64,000 nt of DNA from the NCBI RefSeq assembly GCF_010731895.1, contig NZ_AP022596.1, positions 2,790,001 to 2,854,000 on the forward strand. Reading direction: 5' to 3'. Source of the stretch: Mycolicibacterium helvum (GTDB lineage: Bacteria; Actinomycetota; Actinomycetes; Mycobacteriales; Mycobacteriaceae). Shown here one piece after another: positions 29,919 to 39,157 of the stretch (positions within the stretch are counted from its first letter, which is position 1; every line of letters starts with the position of its first letter). The notes beneath the pieces were generated by a model. The model did no database searches and was not told the DNA's origin. It worked only from the letters and a program-made list of their open reading frames with translations. Both the position numbers and the translations under genes were made by a program.

Positions 29919-30203
29919 AGCGACCCCCCGGCGCCGATCCTCAATGTTGTCGCCGTCAAAGCTACGCCTGGTCCACTCGACTCAAAGTACCTCTAGTGGA
30001 AACGTGCAGGATCTTCACAGGCTGGAGAACTTGGCAATCCCGTCCGCGGACCACGGCCCACCTTGGGGGCGGCGTCTTTTCGCGCTGCATTGCGCTGCCA
30101 TCGTCTGCCGCGCCCCACCGTGGAAACTGTCCCTCTGGTGGCCGCAAGCCTCGGTCGCTACGTTGATCGCCCTTGGTATCAATGAAGATCGATGGAGGCG
30201 AGC

Positions 30204-30386
30204 ATGGCCGGGAAGTTTGAGATCACGAAGGACAAGGCGGGCAAGTTCCGGTTCCGGCTAAAGGCCGGCAACGGTGAGATCATCGCGGTATCAGAGGCTT
30301 ACGAGACGAAGGCCAGCGCGAACAACGGCATCGAGTCGGTCAAGAAGAACGCGCCCGACGCTGCTGTCGTTGACTTGAGCGAGTGA
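30204..30386 (+). CDS. YegP-type DUF1508 protein
   Basis: A 60-residue protein of the YegP/DUF1508 family: FEITKDKAGKFRFRLKAGN then AVSEAYETKASANNGIESVKKNA, the usual single beta-beta-alpha repeat. The ATG at 30204 follows GGAGG at 30194-30198 by five bases, which decides the start over an ATG twelve bases upstream. Function is unknown; family members are small soluble proteins linked with stress. It is monocistronic with a gap of about 230 bases before the next gene. Confidence 0.85.
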   Translation: MAGKFEITKDKAGKFRFRLKAGNGEIIAVSEAYETKASANNGIESVKKNAPDAAVVDLSE

Positions 30387-30618
30387 TTCGGTAGGGGTTA
30401 AGTCAGGGCGACCTAACCTCGCTGGCGCGACGCCCGCACCAACGATCAGGCCGACCGCCTTGGACCGCGGCATTCGTCTCGGCGTGGATGTCGCGTGCGT
30501 GGCTGGCCCGGCGGGATAAATGTGGGTGGGGTGCGATTGCATTCGCAGCAGAGTCTGATTCCTGCCTAGCGGTACCGCGTCGCGCACGCCGAGCCCCATG
30601 TTGGAACGATGTGACCCC

Positions 30619-31371
30619 ATGGGTGACTTCAGTGCGCTGCCCGGCACCGCGATCGTCGTCGGCGGCAGCGGCGGGATCGGGACGGCGATCGTCGCGATGC
30701 TGGCCGCGCGGGGGTCGCGGGTGGCCTTCACCTACTACGGCAATGAAAGCAAGGCAGCCGAAATCGCTACCGGTGACGTCAGCGCGCAGCGGCTGGACAT
30801 CACCGACGCCGCGGCGGTTCGGCGGGTGATCGATTCGTTCGCGGAGCAGGCCGGCGGGGTGCACACCGTGGTCCACGCTGCCGGATCCCACGTGCCCATG
30901 CGTCACCTCAGCACCGTCGAGCCGGATCGCTTCGATCAGCAGCTCGGCACCGATGCCGGCGGCTTCTTCAACGTCGTCGCGGCATCTCTCCCGCACCTGC
31001 GGAGCTCAAAGGGCAATCTGGTGGCGGTGACAACCGCGGCGACGCGGCGCTTCGCCGTGCGGGACGGACTATCGGTCGCCCCCAAAGCCGCGATCGAGGC
31101 TCTGATCCGCGGTATCGCCGCCGAGGAGGGCAGATTCGGGGTGCGCGCCAACTGTGTCGGCCCCGGCATGCTCGTCGAGGGTAACGCGCAGCGGCTGATC
31201 GCCGACGGCGACCTCGACCAGAAGGCGCTCGATGCCGCGCGCCGTAACACCCCCTTGGGCCGCTTCGGCTCTGCCACCGACGTCGCCGAAGCGGTGTGCT
31301 TTCTCGCCTCGCCGCGGGCGGGGTTCGTGACCGGCCAAAAGCTCGATGTAGACGGAGGTTACGGTGTCTGA
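30619..31371 (+). CDS. SDR-family oxidoreductase with altered catalytic residues
   Basis: Rossmann-fold protein of about 250 residues. The cofactor loop GGSGGIG, the HAAGS motif (NNAG-like) and the late RANCVGPGMLV are intact. But at the position of the Y-x-x-x-K motif the sequence reads LSVAPKAAIEAL, so the catalytic tyrosine is replaced by serine, and the expected serine lies in VTTAATRRF as threonine; lysine is retained. It may be an inactive or non-reductive SDR, or use another residue. Overlaps the next gene by eight bases, so they are coupled. Confidence 0.88.
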   Translation: MGDFSALPGTAIVVGGSGGIGTAIVAMLAARGSRVAFTYYGNESKAAEIATGDVSAQRLDITDAAAVRRVIDSFAEQAGGVHTVVHAAGSHVPMRHLSTVEPDRFDQQLGTDAGGFFNVVAASLPHLRSSKGNLVAVTTAATRRFAVRDGLSVAPKAAIEALIRGIAAEEGRFGVRANCVGPGMLVEGNAQRLIADGDLDQKALDAARRNTPLGRFGSATDVAEAVCFLASPRAGFVTGQKLDVDGGYGV

Positions 31372-31864
31372 TCGGCGGGCCGATATCCATGCGATTCGCG
31401 ATGTGGTCGCACTGTATTGCCGTGGCGTCGACCGCCTCGACCTCGACCTGGTGCGACAGGCCTACCACCCTGACGGGATCGACCACCACACCGGTTTCGA
31501 CGGGACGGTTGAGGAGTTCGTGCCGTGGCTCCGTAAGAATCTTGAGTTCATCGCGGGGACAATGCATTTCATCGGAAACCATCATGTCGACTTCGCCGGC
31601 GATGATGTCGCCGTCAGCGAGACATACTTGATGGCAACGCATTGGGGCCGCCCCGACCAGGATCAGCGAGCCAACTTCACCACCGGTGCACGCTACGTCG
31701 ACCTGATGGAACGCCGAGGCGGCCGATGGGCGATCGCCGAACGCTGGGCCGTGCGCGAATGGACCCGTCCTGATGTGTTCGTCCCAGCCGAACGTCCCGG
31801 CCCCCGCGGCCGGCGCGGCGCTGACGATCCGCTGTCCGTCCTCCTGAAACGCTTTGACCTGTAG
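31364..31864 (+). CDS. SnoaL-like (NTF2-fold) protein
   Basis: The 166-residue protein looks like SnoaL_4/NTF2-fold ring hydroxylating or dehydratase-like proteins: IHAIRDVVALYCRGVDRLD, then AYHPDGIDHHTGFDG and NFTTGARYVDLMERRGGRWAIAERWAVREW. The fold binds small hydrophobic ligands; histidine and aspartate in DGIDHH could be catalytic. It starts with a GTG at 31364 that overlaps the SDR stop. The SDR/SnoaL pair suggests a shared small-molecule pathway, unknown. Confidence 0.85.
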   Translation: MSDRRADIHAIRDVVALYCRGVDRLDLDLVRQAYHPDGIDHHTGFDGTVEEFVPWLRKNLEFIAGTMHFIGNHHVDFAGDDVAVSETYLMATHWGRPDQDQRANFTTGARYVDLMERRGGRWAIAERWAVREWTRPDVFVPAERPGPRGRRGADDPLSVLLKRFDL

Positions 31865-31889
31865 GTTGTGCGAGTACCCTCACCACACC

Positions 31890-32267
31890 ATGGCGGTGAA
31901 ATGGTTCGATGAGCCTGAAGGACACGACTATGACGCTGCGGCGAACTACCTGAGCATGCTCGCCGAAGACGCCACCGTGGCAGCGACAATCACGGCGCTG
32001 AAATCGGCGAAGCCGGTGTACCGCGAGGCGAAAGACATCCTGCGCGCGGCCCGTCTGACGCTGTTGCCCCCCGACAACCCACACGTCCGCTCGGACCTGG
32101 ACAAGATCAACCACGGTAAGAAGCTGTCGCCGATTCTGCTGGTGCGCGGCACGCCGGCCGATGCCCTGCAAATCGCCGACGGATATCACCGCGTGTGCGC
32201 GAGTTACCTCACCGACGAGAACACCCCGATACCGTGCCGGCTCGCGTCGTGGGTGTCCAAGACGTGA
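31890..32267 (+). CDS. Small ParB/sulfiredoxin-like protein
   Basis: A 125-residue protein with ILLVRGTPADALQIADGYHRVCASY near the C-terminus, which resembles the ParB/Srx-type nuclease/ATPase core (LxxxDGxHR) found in ParB and sulfiredoxin. The N-terminal part is helical. Partition or nuclease activity is not supported by anything else here. The ATG at 31890 lies 25 bases after the SnoaL stop. The 3' end overlaps the antiporter start by four bases (GTGA), so the two are translationally coupled. Confidence 0.7.
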   Translation: MAVKWFDEPEGHDYDAAANYLSMLAEDATVAATITALKSAKPVYREAKDILRAARLTLLPPDNPHVRSDLDKINHGKKLSPILLVRGTPADALQIADGYHRVCASYLTDENTPIPCRLASWVSKT

Positions 32268-33439
32268 GTTTCGGCTTCTCCACGCTGGCACTCGTGGCGG
32301 TCGTCGGCATGGCCGGGCCGTTGCTCGCGTCGGTGCCGCGGCTGCGCATCCCGGTAGTCATCGGTGAGCTCGCGGTGGGATTGCTCATCGGCAGAACCGG
32401 ATTCGGCCTCGTCGACCCCGCTGATCCGACCTTCAGTCTGCTGGCCGACATCGGGTTCGCGTTGGTGATGTTCGTAGTGGGTACCCACGTCCCCATCCGG
32501 GACGTCACCCTTCGGTCCTCGATTCCGGGGGCGGTACTGCGGGCCGTCCTCGTCGGTGCGGTGGCAACGGTGATCGCAGTCGGACTGGCAGGAGCGTTCC
32601 ACACCGGGCATGCCGCGGTGTACGCGGTACTGATGGCATCGTCGTCGGCGGCACTGGCGTTGCCGGTCATCCAGGCGCTCGGCATCGATGGTCCTTCAGT
32701 GCAGGGCGTCACCGCGCAGATAGCGATCGCTGATGCGACGTCGATCGTGTTGCTGCCCTTGGTTATCGACCCGGATCGTGCCCTGACCGCTGCCACCGGG
32801 GCGGTTGTGATCGCGTTGTGCGCTGCGGTTCTGTTCGCCGCGTTGTGGTGGTCTGATCGGCGTGGGCTACGCAAGCGAATGCACCGCTATTCCCAGCGGC
32901 ACGGCTTCGCACTGGAGCTACGGACCAGTCTTATCTCACTGTTCACGCTCGCCACGCTCGCGGTCGCTACGCACGTGTCGATCATGCTGGCCGGTTTCGC
33001 GCTCGGTCTTGCGGTCAGGGCGGCGGGGGAGCCGCGCCGATTAGCGCGCCAGCTGTTCGGCATCACCGAAGGGCTGTTCGCTCCGCTGTTCTTTGTCTGG
33101 CTCGGGGCCTCCCTACAAGTGCGCGAGCTCGGCGACCGTCCCGCCTACATCTTGCTGGGCGTCTGCCTTGGGGTCGGGGCGGTGCTGGCGCACTCCGTGG
33201 GCCGGCTGACCGGCCAACCCCTGGCGCTGGCCGCGCTGGCAGCGGCCCAACTCGGGGTTCCGGTGGCTGCGGCCACTCTGGGCACCCAGAACCACCTGCT
33301 CTCGCCGGGCGAACCATCGGCGCTGATGCTCGGTGCGCTGCTGACGATCGGGGTCACTTCGGTGGCCAGCGTGATTGCGGCGCGCCGCCAGCCGGTGCCA
33401 CCGGTTCAGCCGACACCGCCGGCTCCGCCGCCGGCGTAA
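32264..33439 (+). CDS. Cation:proton antiporter (CPA2 type)
   Basis: Inner-membrane antiporter of about 391 residues with some 12 hydrophobic spans, of the KefB/Na+/H+ exchanger family. Seen: PRLRIPVVIGELAVGLLIGRTGFG in the second span, then FALVMFVVGTHVPIR and SSSAALALPVIQAL, matching CPA2 signatures. No C-terminal TrkA-N domain is present; the tail is proline-rich (PVPPVQPTPPAPPPA). Ion specificity cannot be told. The GTG start at 32264 overlaps the previous stop. Confidence 0.85.
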   Translation: MSFGFSTLALVAVVGMAGPLLASVPRLRIPVVIGELAVGLLIGRTGFGLVDPADPTFSLLADIGFALVMFVVGTHVPIRDVTLRSSIPGAVLRAVLVGAVATVIAVGLAGAFHTGHAAVYAVLMASSSAALALPVIQALGIDGPSVQGVTAQIAIADATSIVLLPLVIDPDRALTAATGAVVIALCAAVLFAALWWSDRRGLRKRMHRYSQRHGFALELRTSLISLFTLATLAVATHVSIMLAGFALGLAVRAAGEPRRLARQLFGITEGLFAPLFFVWLGASLQVRELGDRPAYILLGVCLGVGAVLAHSVGRLTGQPLALAALAAAQLGVPVAAATLGTQNHLLSPGEPSALMLGALLTIGVTSVASVIAARRQPVPPVQPTPPAPPPA

Positions 33440-33483
33440 CTCCAACACGTGTGCCGGGTGCCCGCTGCGGGTAGCCGACGTCT

Positions 33484-33825
33484 ATGACCGCATCGAACAC
33501 CGCCGAGACTCACCCCGACGAGGCACCCCGGGCGCGGCTGTGGGTCAACTGGCTGCTGGCGTTGTCCACGATCCTGGGCGCGGTGGCTGTGCAGCTGTTC
33601 GCCATGGGCGCGGTGATGAGTACTTCGGCGTGCAGCGCCCCCAACTGCCCGAAGCCAAGCGGATTCATCTACGGCCTGCTCACCTACGGCGCGCCGGTGG
33701 TGGCAGTGGCCGCCATCGTGGTGACGTTCTTCACCGCGGGGCGCCGACGCGGGTTTCTGGTGCCGCTGGTGGCGTGGCTGCTGCTGATCCTGGACGTCGC
33801 GATCCTGACGGCAACGTTCTCCTAG
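33484..33825 (+). CDS. Small membrane protein with three spans
   Basis: A 113-residue protein with hydrophobic spans at about residues 20-44, 62-84 and 92-112. Two cysteines (SACSAPNCPKP) lie in the loop between the first two spans. No known family. It follows the antiporter by 44 bases and overlaps the RDD gene on the other strand by four bases at its stop. Confidence 0.7.
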   Translation: MTASNTAETHPDEAPRARLWVNWLLALSTILGAVAVQLFAMGAVMSTSACSAPNCPKPSGFIYGLLTYGAPVVAVAAIVVTFFTAGRRRGFLVPLVAWLLLILDVAILTATFS

Positions 33826-34706
33826 CTCGGTGGCACGAACCCGTCCGTAGGCGGCGTGGGCGCAGGCGCGACGGGCGGCGGGACCGCCGGGTAGGACGAC
33901 GGCGAGACCGCCGGATACGACGGCGGGGGCACCGAAAAGTTCGGCGGCGCGGCCGGCCCGGACGGGCGCAGCCGGGCCAGTTCGCGGCGGTGCCGCTCGG
34001 CGAGTACGGCCGCGAGTACGTACTGCGGTGGGACGCCTGGCGGCGGTGGTGGTGAAATCCGGCTGGCGATATCGCCAGCGATCCGGTACGCCATCTCGTT
34101 ACGCACATCGGGCGCCAATTGCGGTGCTCGAGCGAGGAATTGGCGTGCCAGCTCAGCCTGTTCCGGCGTCAGCGCGGACAACTCCAGCGACGACGCCCAC
34201 CAGGTAAGTGCGGGCGGCATCACCGGCGGAGGCGGCAACTTCGGGCCTCGCTCGCTGATCACCACGGTGCCGGCGAACACATCGCCGATGCGCTTGCCGC
34301 GCGGCGAGATAAGGCTGCAGATCACGGCGGGGCCGCCCGTCAGCATCCAGATCTCCACGAACCCGGCAAGGGCGCGAAACAGGGCCTGCCGGAACCGTTC
34401 CGGGCCGCCGTCGTCGGACACCACGCGAAGGCCCATGGCCATTTTGCCGAGCGTTCTTCCGCGGGTGGCGGTTTCGAACGCTACGGGGTAGCCGACGATC
34501 ACCAGCACAGTGAAGATGATCAGGACCGCGGCGGACAGCGCCTCGTCGAACTGGGTGATCGTGGTTGCCCACAGAATCACGCCGATGATGTAGCCGATGA
34601 TCATGACGGCGATATCGATCAGCGCACTCACGGCCCGCACCGGCAGCTGCGCGATCTGTACATCGAGGACGACCGCGTCCCCCGTCACCACGGTCTCGGA
34701 CACCAT
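33822..34706 (-). CDS. RDD-family membrane protein
   Basis: The protein begins with an RDD domain (RAVSALIDIAVMIIGYIIGVI, then ETATRGRTLGKMAMGLRVV and SPRGKRIGDVFAGTVVI) with about four spans, followed by a long cytoplasmic part and a proline-rich tail (SFxVPPPSYPAV-like repeats). It matches Rv3695. Start chosen at 34706 (VSETVVTG, ATG); an ATG at 34727 gives seven more residues. It is divergent from the SpoIIM-like gene. The conserved pairing with the MoxR cluster suggests a shared membrane role. Confidence 0.8.
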   Translation of the reverse strand: MVSETVVTGDAVVLDVQIAQLPVRAVSALIDIAVMIIGYIIGVILWATTITQFDEALSAAVLIIFTVLVIVGYPVAFETATRGRTLGKMAMGLRVVSDDGGPERFRQALFRALAGFVEIWMLTGGPAVICSLISPRGKRIGDVFAGTVVISERGPKLPPPPVMPPALTWWASSLELSALTPEQAELARQFLARAPQLAPDVRNEMAYRIAGDIASRISPPPPPGVPPQYVLAAVLAERHRRELARLRPSGPAAPPNFSVPPPSYPAVSPSSYPAVPPPVAPAPTPPTDGFVPPS

Positions 34707-34734
34707 GCCGACCAACGCTACTAGCATCGGCCGG

Positions 34735-35727
34735 ATGGACGTCGACGCTTTCGTGCTGGCTCACCAGGACACCTGGAAGCGGCTCGAGGAGCTGGTGAAG
34801 CGGCGCCGCCGGCTGTCCGGTGCCGAGGTGGACGAACTCGTCGAGCTCTACCAGCGGGTCTCCACCCATCTGTCGATGGTCCGCTCGGCCTCGTCGGACT
34901 CCGTTCTGGTCGGGCGGCTGTCCAGCCTGGTGGCCCGCGCTCGGGCCGCTGTGACCGGCGCGCACGCCCCGATGTGGCATGAGTTCGCCCGATTCTGGAC
35001 GGTCTCGTTCCCGGTGGTGGCCTACCGGGCGTGGCGGTGGTGGTTGGCCACGGCTGTCCTCTTCTTCGCGGTGGTGGTGATCATCGGCATCTGGGTCGGC
35101 GGCAGCCACGAGGTGCAGTCGGCGCTGAGCACGCCCGAGGAAATCGAGCATCTGGTCAATCACGACTTCGCCTCGTACTACAGCGAGAACCCGGCCGGCT
35201 CGTTCGCGTTGCGGGTATGGGTGAACAACTCGTGGGTGGCCGCCCAGTGCATCGCGTATGCGATTCTCCTGGGCATCCCGATCCCGTGGGTGCTGTTTCA
35301 GAACGCCGCCAACCTCGGCGTCATCGGCGGGCTGATGGTCGACGCAGGCAAGGGCGACGTGCTGTTCGGGCTGCTGATTCCGCACGGGTTGCTGGAGCTG
35401 ACGGCGGTGTTCCTGGCCGGGGCGGTCGGCATGCGGCTGGGCTGGACAGTGATCTCACCAGGTGATCGGCCTCGCGGCCAGGTGCTTGCCGAGCAGGGCC
35501 GGGCAGTGGTGGCAGCCGCGGTGGGGCTGGCCGGCGTGTTGCTCGTGTCGGGGTTGCTTGAAGCGTTGGTGACGCCGTCGCCGCTGCCGACCCTCGTTCG
35601 GATCGGTATCGGGGTGGCCGCCGAGGTCGCGTTCCTCTCCTATGTCGTCTATTTCGGCCGTAAAGCCATCCGCGCGGGGGAGACCGGAGACGTCGAGGAT
35701 GCCCCCGACGTCGTGCCCACCGGATAG
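34735..35727 (+). CDS. SpoIIM-like membrane protein (DUF95)
   Basis: A 330-residue protein of the stage II sporulation M family, matching Rv3694c. The N-terminal third is cytoplasmic and helical (VDAFVLAHQDTWKRLEELVKRRRRLSGAEVDELVELYQ), followed by about five or six spans with AWRWWLATAVLFFAVVVI, the NNSWVAAQCIAYAILLGIP signature and PHGLLELTAVFLAGAVG. Frames further upstream are not supported; ATG 34735 is used. It lies between divergent RDD and convergent DUF58 genes, and the three appear to belong to one conserved membrane module. Confidence 0.9.
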   Translation: MDVDAFVLAHQDTWKRLEELVKRRRRLSGAEVDELVELYQRVSTHLSMVRSASSDSVLVGRLSSLVARARAAVTGAHAPMWHEFARFWTVSFPVVAYRAWRWWLATAVLFFAVVVIIGIWVGGSHEVQSALSTPEEIEHLVNHDFASYYSENPAGSFALRVWVNNSWVAAQCIAYAILLGIPIPWVLFQNAANLGVIGGLMVDAGKGDVLFGLLIPHGLLELTAVFLAGAVGMRLGWTVISPGDRPRGQVLAEQGRAVVAAAVGLAGVLLVSGLLEALVTPSPLPTLVRIGIGVAAEVAFLSYVVYFGRKAIRAGETGDVEDAPDVVPTG

Positions 35728-35730
35728 GCC

Positions 35731-37053
35731 CTAGAGGCGGCCGGTGGCCTTCATCGCCAGGTAGCGGTCGGCCAGGGCCGGCGCCAGCTCTTCCGGCGGA
35801 GCGTCGACGACCTCGACACCCTTGTGCCGTAGCCGGCTGGCGATGGTCCGGCGATCATTGCGTGCGCGCTCGGCTGCCGCCGCGTCGTAGACCTGGGCGG
35901 CGTCCGCGCGGCCGACCGCGAGTTCGTCGACGCGCGGATCGGATACTGCCGCCACGATCACCTTGTGTTTAGCCGACAGTTGCGGCAACACCGGCAGTAG
36001 GCCCTCGTCGAGAGCCGAAGAGTTGAGGTCGGTCAGCAGCACCACCAGTGCGGTGCGGCGCACCCGTCGCTGTACGGCGGCCACCATCGCGGTCGCATCC
36101 GATTCGATCAGCGCCGGCTCCAACGGCGCCATCGCCTCGACCAACTGGGCCAGCAGCTCGGTGCGGGAGGCGCCGAACACCGCTGCGCGGGTGAGCCGGT
36201 CGTGCGCGAGGAAGTCGACGTGGTCGCCGGCGCGCGCGGCCAGTGCGGCCAGCAGCAGTGCGGCGTCCATCGACCAGTCCAGCCGCGGCCAGCCACCCGG
36301 GTCGCGGGCGGTGGGATCCACGCCCACCCGGCCCGCCGAGGTGCGGCCGGTGTCGAGCACGATCACCACCCGCCGGTCGCGTTCGGGTCGCCAGGTACGG
36401 ACCACCACATCGGCGCGACGCGCAGTGGCCCGCCAGTCGATCGAGCGGACGTCATCGCCCACGACGTATTCACGCAGCGAATCGAATTCGGTGCCCTGGC
36501 CTCGGATCAGTACGGGCAGCAGCCCGTCGATCTCACGCAACCGGGCTAGCCGGGACGGCAGATGTTTACGCGACAAGAACGGCGGCAGGATGCGTACCTG
36601 TCCGGCGACGGGGTGCGACCCCTGCCGGCCCGCCAGGCCGAGTGGCCCGATCGAGCGGACGGTCACGCCCTCAGAACGCAGGTCGCCACGGCGAACCGGC
36701 CGCAGCAGCGTTGTGACGGTGACGGTTTCATCGGCGCGAACACCGAGGGTATGTGCGCGGGGTTCGGCACAGGCGCTTGGTGGCCAGGCATCGCGAAGGG
36801 CGCCGCGGAACCGGCGGGCGCCGGCATTGTGGACACGCAGGACGGCGTCCACGGGTTGACCCAGACGTGCCGACGTGTCACCGGCCCGAGTCAAACCCAG
36901 CGCACGTGGGCTGCCCGCCAATGCCACGTCGATGACCACCACCAGCAGCAACACCAGCAGCAGAACAACGAAAGTCGTTGCAGGCCAGGGTGACAGCGCA
37001 ATCGGAAGCACGCCCAACAGGGCGATGAGGCCGGTGCGTCCGGTGAGGACCAC
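35731..37053 (-). CDS. DUF58-domain protein
   Basis: A 440-residue protein matching Rv3693. It has two N-terminal spans (LIALLGVLPIALSP and TTFVVLLLVLLLVVVIDV) and a DUF58 domain near residue 200, with EFDSLREYVVGDDVRSIDWRATARR, followed by a VWA-like region (VVIVLDTGRTSAGRVG). This protein type partners MoxR ATPases. The GTG start at 37053 overlaps the moxR stop by one base, so they are coupled. Confidence 0.9.
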   Translation of the reverse strand: MVLTGRTGLIALLGVLPIALSPWPATTFVVLLLVLLLVVVIDVALAGSPRALGLTRAGDTSARLGQPVDAVLRVHNAGARRFRGALRDAWPPSACAEPRAHTLGVRADETVTVTTLLRPVRRGDLRSEGVTVRSIGPLGLAGRQGSHPVAGQVRILPPFLSRKHLPSRLARLREIDGLLPVLIRGQGTEFDSLREYVVGDDVRSIDWRATARRADVVVRTWRPERDRRVVIVLDTGRTSAGRVGVDPTARDPGGWPRLDWSMDAALLLAALAARAGDHVDFLAHDRLTRAAVFGASRTELLAQLVEAMAPLEPALIESDATAMVAAVQRRVRRTALVVLLTDLNSSALDEGLLPVLPQLSAKHKVIVAAVSDPRVDELAVGRADAAQVYDAAAAERARNDRRTIASRLRHKGVEVVDAPPEELAPALADRYLAMKATGRL

Positions 37054-38036
37054 TAGCGTGGCACCGGCACCGTGGCCAGGATGCCGTCGAGCACGCCGTC
37101 GGGTGTCGCTCCTTCGAGTTCGGCTTCCGGGCGTAACCCGATCCGGTGGCGCAGCGTCGGCCGGGCCATGGCCTTGACGTCGTCCGGGGTGACGTAGCCG
37201 CGGCCCGACAGCCACGCCCACGACCGTGCCGTCCCCAGCAGTGCCGTGGCACCGCGTGGCGACACCCCGAGCTGCAGGGACGGCGAATTCCTTGTCGCGC
37301 CGACGATATCGACGATGTAGCCAAGCACCTCCGCGGCGACCAGTACCTGCTTCACCGCCGCACGGCCCGCGGCCAGTTCGGTCGGGCCGGCCACTGGGCG
37401 GATCGCACTCAGGTCGCGCGGATCAAACCCGCCGGCATGCCGGGACAGGATCGCGATCTCCTGATCACGCGGCGGCAGAGGTACGTTCAGCTTCAGCAGG
37501 AAACGGTCCAGCTGCGCCTCGGGCAGTTGATAGGTGCCCTCGTACTCGATCGGGTTCTGGGTGGCGGCCACGATGAACGGATCCGGGAGCAGCCTAGGCT
37601 CGCCGTCGACACTGACCTGGCGTTCCTCCATCGCTTCGAGCAGGGCCGCTTGGGTTTTCGGTGGAGTTCGGTTGATCTCGTCGGCCAGCATGAGGTTGGT
37701 GAACACCGGTCCCTCACGAAAGACGAACGCAGCGGTCTTGGCGTCATACACCAGCGACCCGGTGACATCACCGGGCATCAGGTCGGGCGTGAACTGCACG
37801 CGCTTGAATTCCAGCTGCAGAGCGGCGGACATCGCTCGCACCAGCAGCGTCTTAGCCACGCCCGGAACGCCTTCCAGCAGAACGTGACCCCTGCACAAGA
37901 GGGCGATCACCAGCCCGCTTACCACGGCGTCCTGACCCACGACGGCTTTACCGATTTCGCTGCGCAGGGCCAGCAGCGCCGCACGGGCCGCATCGCTCTC
38001 GGCGGTGGAGGGGGGAGATGGGGCAATGTGCGTCAC
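37053..38036 (-). CDS. moxR2: MoxR-family AAA+ ATPase
   Basis: A 327-residue AAA+ ATPase, matching Rv3692. The Walker A loop is EGVPGVAKT, Walker B is LMLADEINR, and sensor/arginine-finger elements are visible in [27 protein letters not shown]. MoxR ATPases act with VWA/DUF58 partners as chaperones or insertion factors for membrane complexes. The GTG start at 38036 overlaps the DUF4350 gene stop; a longer frame upstream is not supported. It is the centre of a five-gene operon. Confidence 0.93.
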   Translation of the reverse strand: MTHIAPSPPSTAESDAARAALLALRSEIGKAVVGQDAVVSGLVIALLCRGHVLLEGVPGVAKTLLVRAMSAALQLEFKRVQFTPDLMPGDVTGSLVYDAKTAAFVFREGPVFTNLMLADEINRTPPKTQAALLEAMEERQVSVDGEPRLLPDPFIVAATQNPIEYEGTYQLPEAQLDRFLLKLNVPLPPRDQEIAILSRHAGGFDPRDLSAIRPVAGPTELAAGRAAVKQVLVAAEVLGYIVDIVGATRNSPSLQLGVSPRGATALLGTARSWAWLSGRGYVTPDDVKAMARPTLRHRIGLRPEAELEGATPDGVLDGILATVPVPR

Positions 38037-39157
38037 GACTTCGTGACCTGCCTTTCGATGTCGTCGAGTGCGTGGGCGAGGTGGAGCAGGTCGGAATCGG
38101 TGGGTGGTGGCGGGCCGAATAATAGGTGGTGCACGGTGTTGGCATCTGCGCCGTAGTGGGCAGCGACCGCGTCCAACACTGCGGTGGGAGAAGCGTTGGG
38201 GCCCAGCCCCAGTCGTGGCATGAGCCGCTGCAATGTTGCGGTGCGCAGCGCTTCGGCCGCTTGGCCGCGCGCCCGGCGGGACCGGTAGAGACGGGCGCGT
38301 CCCTCGACGGTCTCCGAGGCGCGCACCACCACGGGCAGCTTCTCGGCGACCAGCGGACCCAACCGGCGGCCCCGCCATACGGCCAGTAGCAGCACGACCA
38401 GGCACAGCTGCCAGACGATCCAGGTCACCGTGTCGGGCATCAGGTCGGTGAGCGTCGTGCCCCCCGCGACGCTGTCGCCTTCGGCCTGCTGCGGCGCGTA
38501 CCAGATCAGTCGCGGCCGGTTGCCGGCGAGGTTCATCGCCAGCGCGGCATTGCCCTCTTGGAGTAACCCGCCGTTGGTCATGAAGTCCGCGCTGCCGACG
38601 ACGGTGACCGTGCGGCCGTCGGCGTGGTAGCGCACCAGCGCCCCGCCGTAACACCGGGTCAGGTCGGCGTCACCGGCCTTCTCGTAAGTGTCGGTGGATC
38701 CCAGTTCCACCGTCCCGGCCCGATTGGCCTCCGGCAGATCGCAATCGGGCTCCATGGTCAGCATGCTGGCGCCGCCGAGCCGGACGTCGGGGGCCAACGC
38801 CTGCCGGGCGCGCGACGTCGGTTCGAGCAACAGCCGGTCGCCGGGAACGTCGGCCAGTCGGCCCAGCAGATCCGTACCCCGCGTGTAGTAGGTTTCGGCC
38901 GCCAGAAGCAGCGTGTCCGGTCGGGCCGCACGCTCGACGTCGGCCACATTGGTCGCGACGATGACGTCGACGCCCCGGTCCCGAAGCAGAGTCACCAGTG
39001 CGTGCGCGCCGTCGGAACTGGTGGACTCCGGATCCATCCGCCCACCCGGGCGTGCGGTGGTGAAGTAGGCCCCGATGGCGGCGACGGCCGTTATCACGAT
39101 CAGCGCCAGGGCAATCCAGCGTCCGGTCTGCCAACGCTGGCCGATGGTGGTGCTCAC
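38033..39157 (-). CDS. DUF4350-type membrane protein
   Basis: A 374-residue protein matching Rv3691. It has an N-terminal signal anchor (GRWIALALIVITAVAAIGAYF), an external domain with DGAHALVTLLRDRGVDVIVATNVADV and VVGSADFMTNGGLLQEGNAALAMNLAG (DUF4350), a second span (IVWQLCLVVLLLAVW), and a basic cytoplasmic tail. Function unknown. It overlaps both neighbours by four bases and belongs to the MoxR operon. The start is a GTG at 39157. Confidence 0.9.
   Translation of the reverse strand: MSTTIGQRWQTGRWIALALIVITAVAAIGAYFTTARPGGRMDPESTSSDGAHALVTLLRDRGVDVIVATNVADVERAARPDTLLLAAETYYTRGTDLLGRLADVPGDRLLLEPTSRARQALAPDVRLGGASMLTMEPDCDLPEANRAGTVELGSTDTYEKAGDADLTRCYGGALVRYHADGRTVTVVGSADFMTNGGLLQEGNAALAMNLAGNRPRLIWYAPQQAEGDSVAGGTTLTDLMPDTVTWIVWQLCLVVLLLAVWRGRRLGPLVAEKLPVVVRASETVEGRARLYRSRRARGQAAEALRTATLQRLMPRLGLGPNASPTAVLDAVAAHYGADANTVHHLLFGPPPPTDSDLLHLAHALDDIERQVTKS

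Noticed and set aside
37053..38654. Long N-terminal extension of MoxR2
   Set aside because: The extension is in the wrong frame of the DUF4350 gene and has no motif; the GTG at 38036 fits the overlap pattern.
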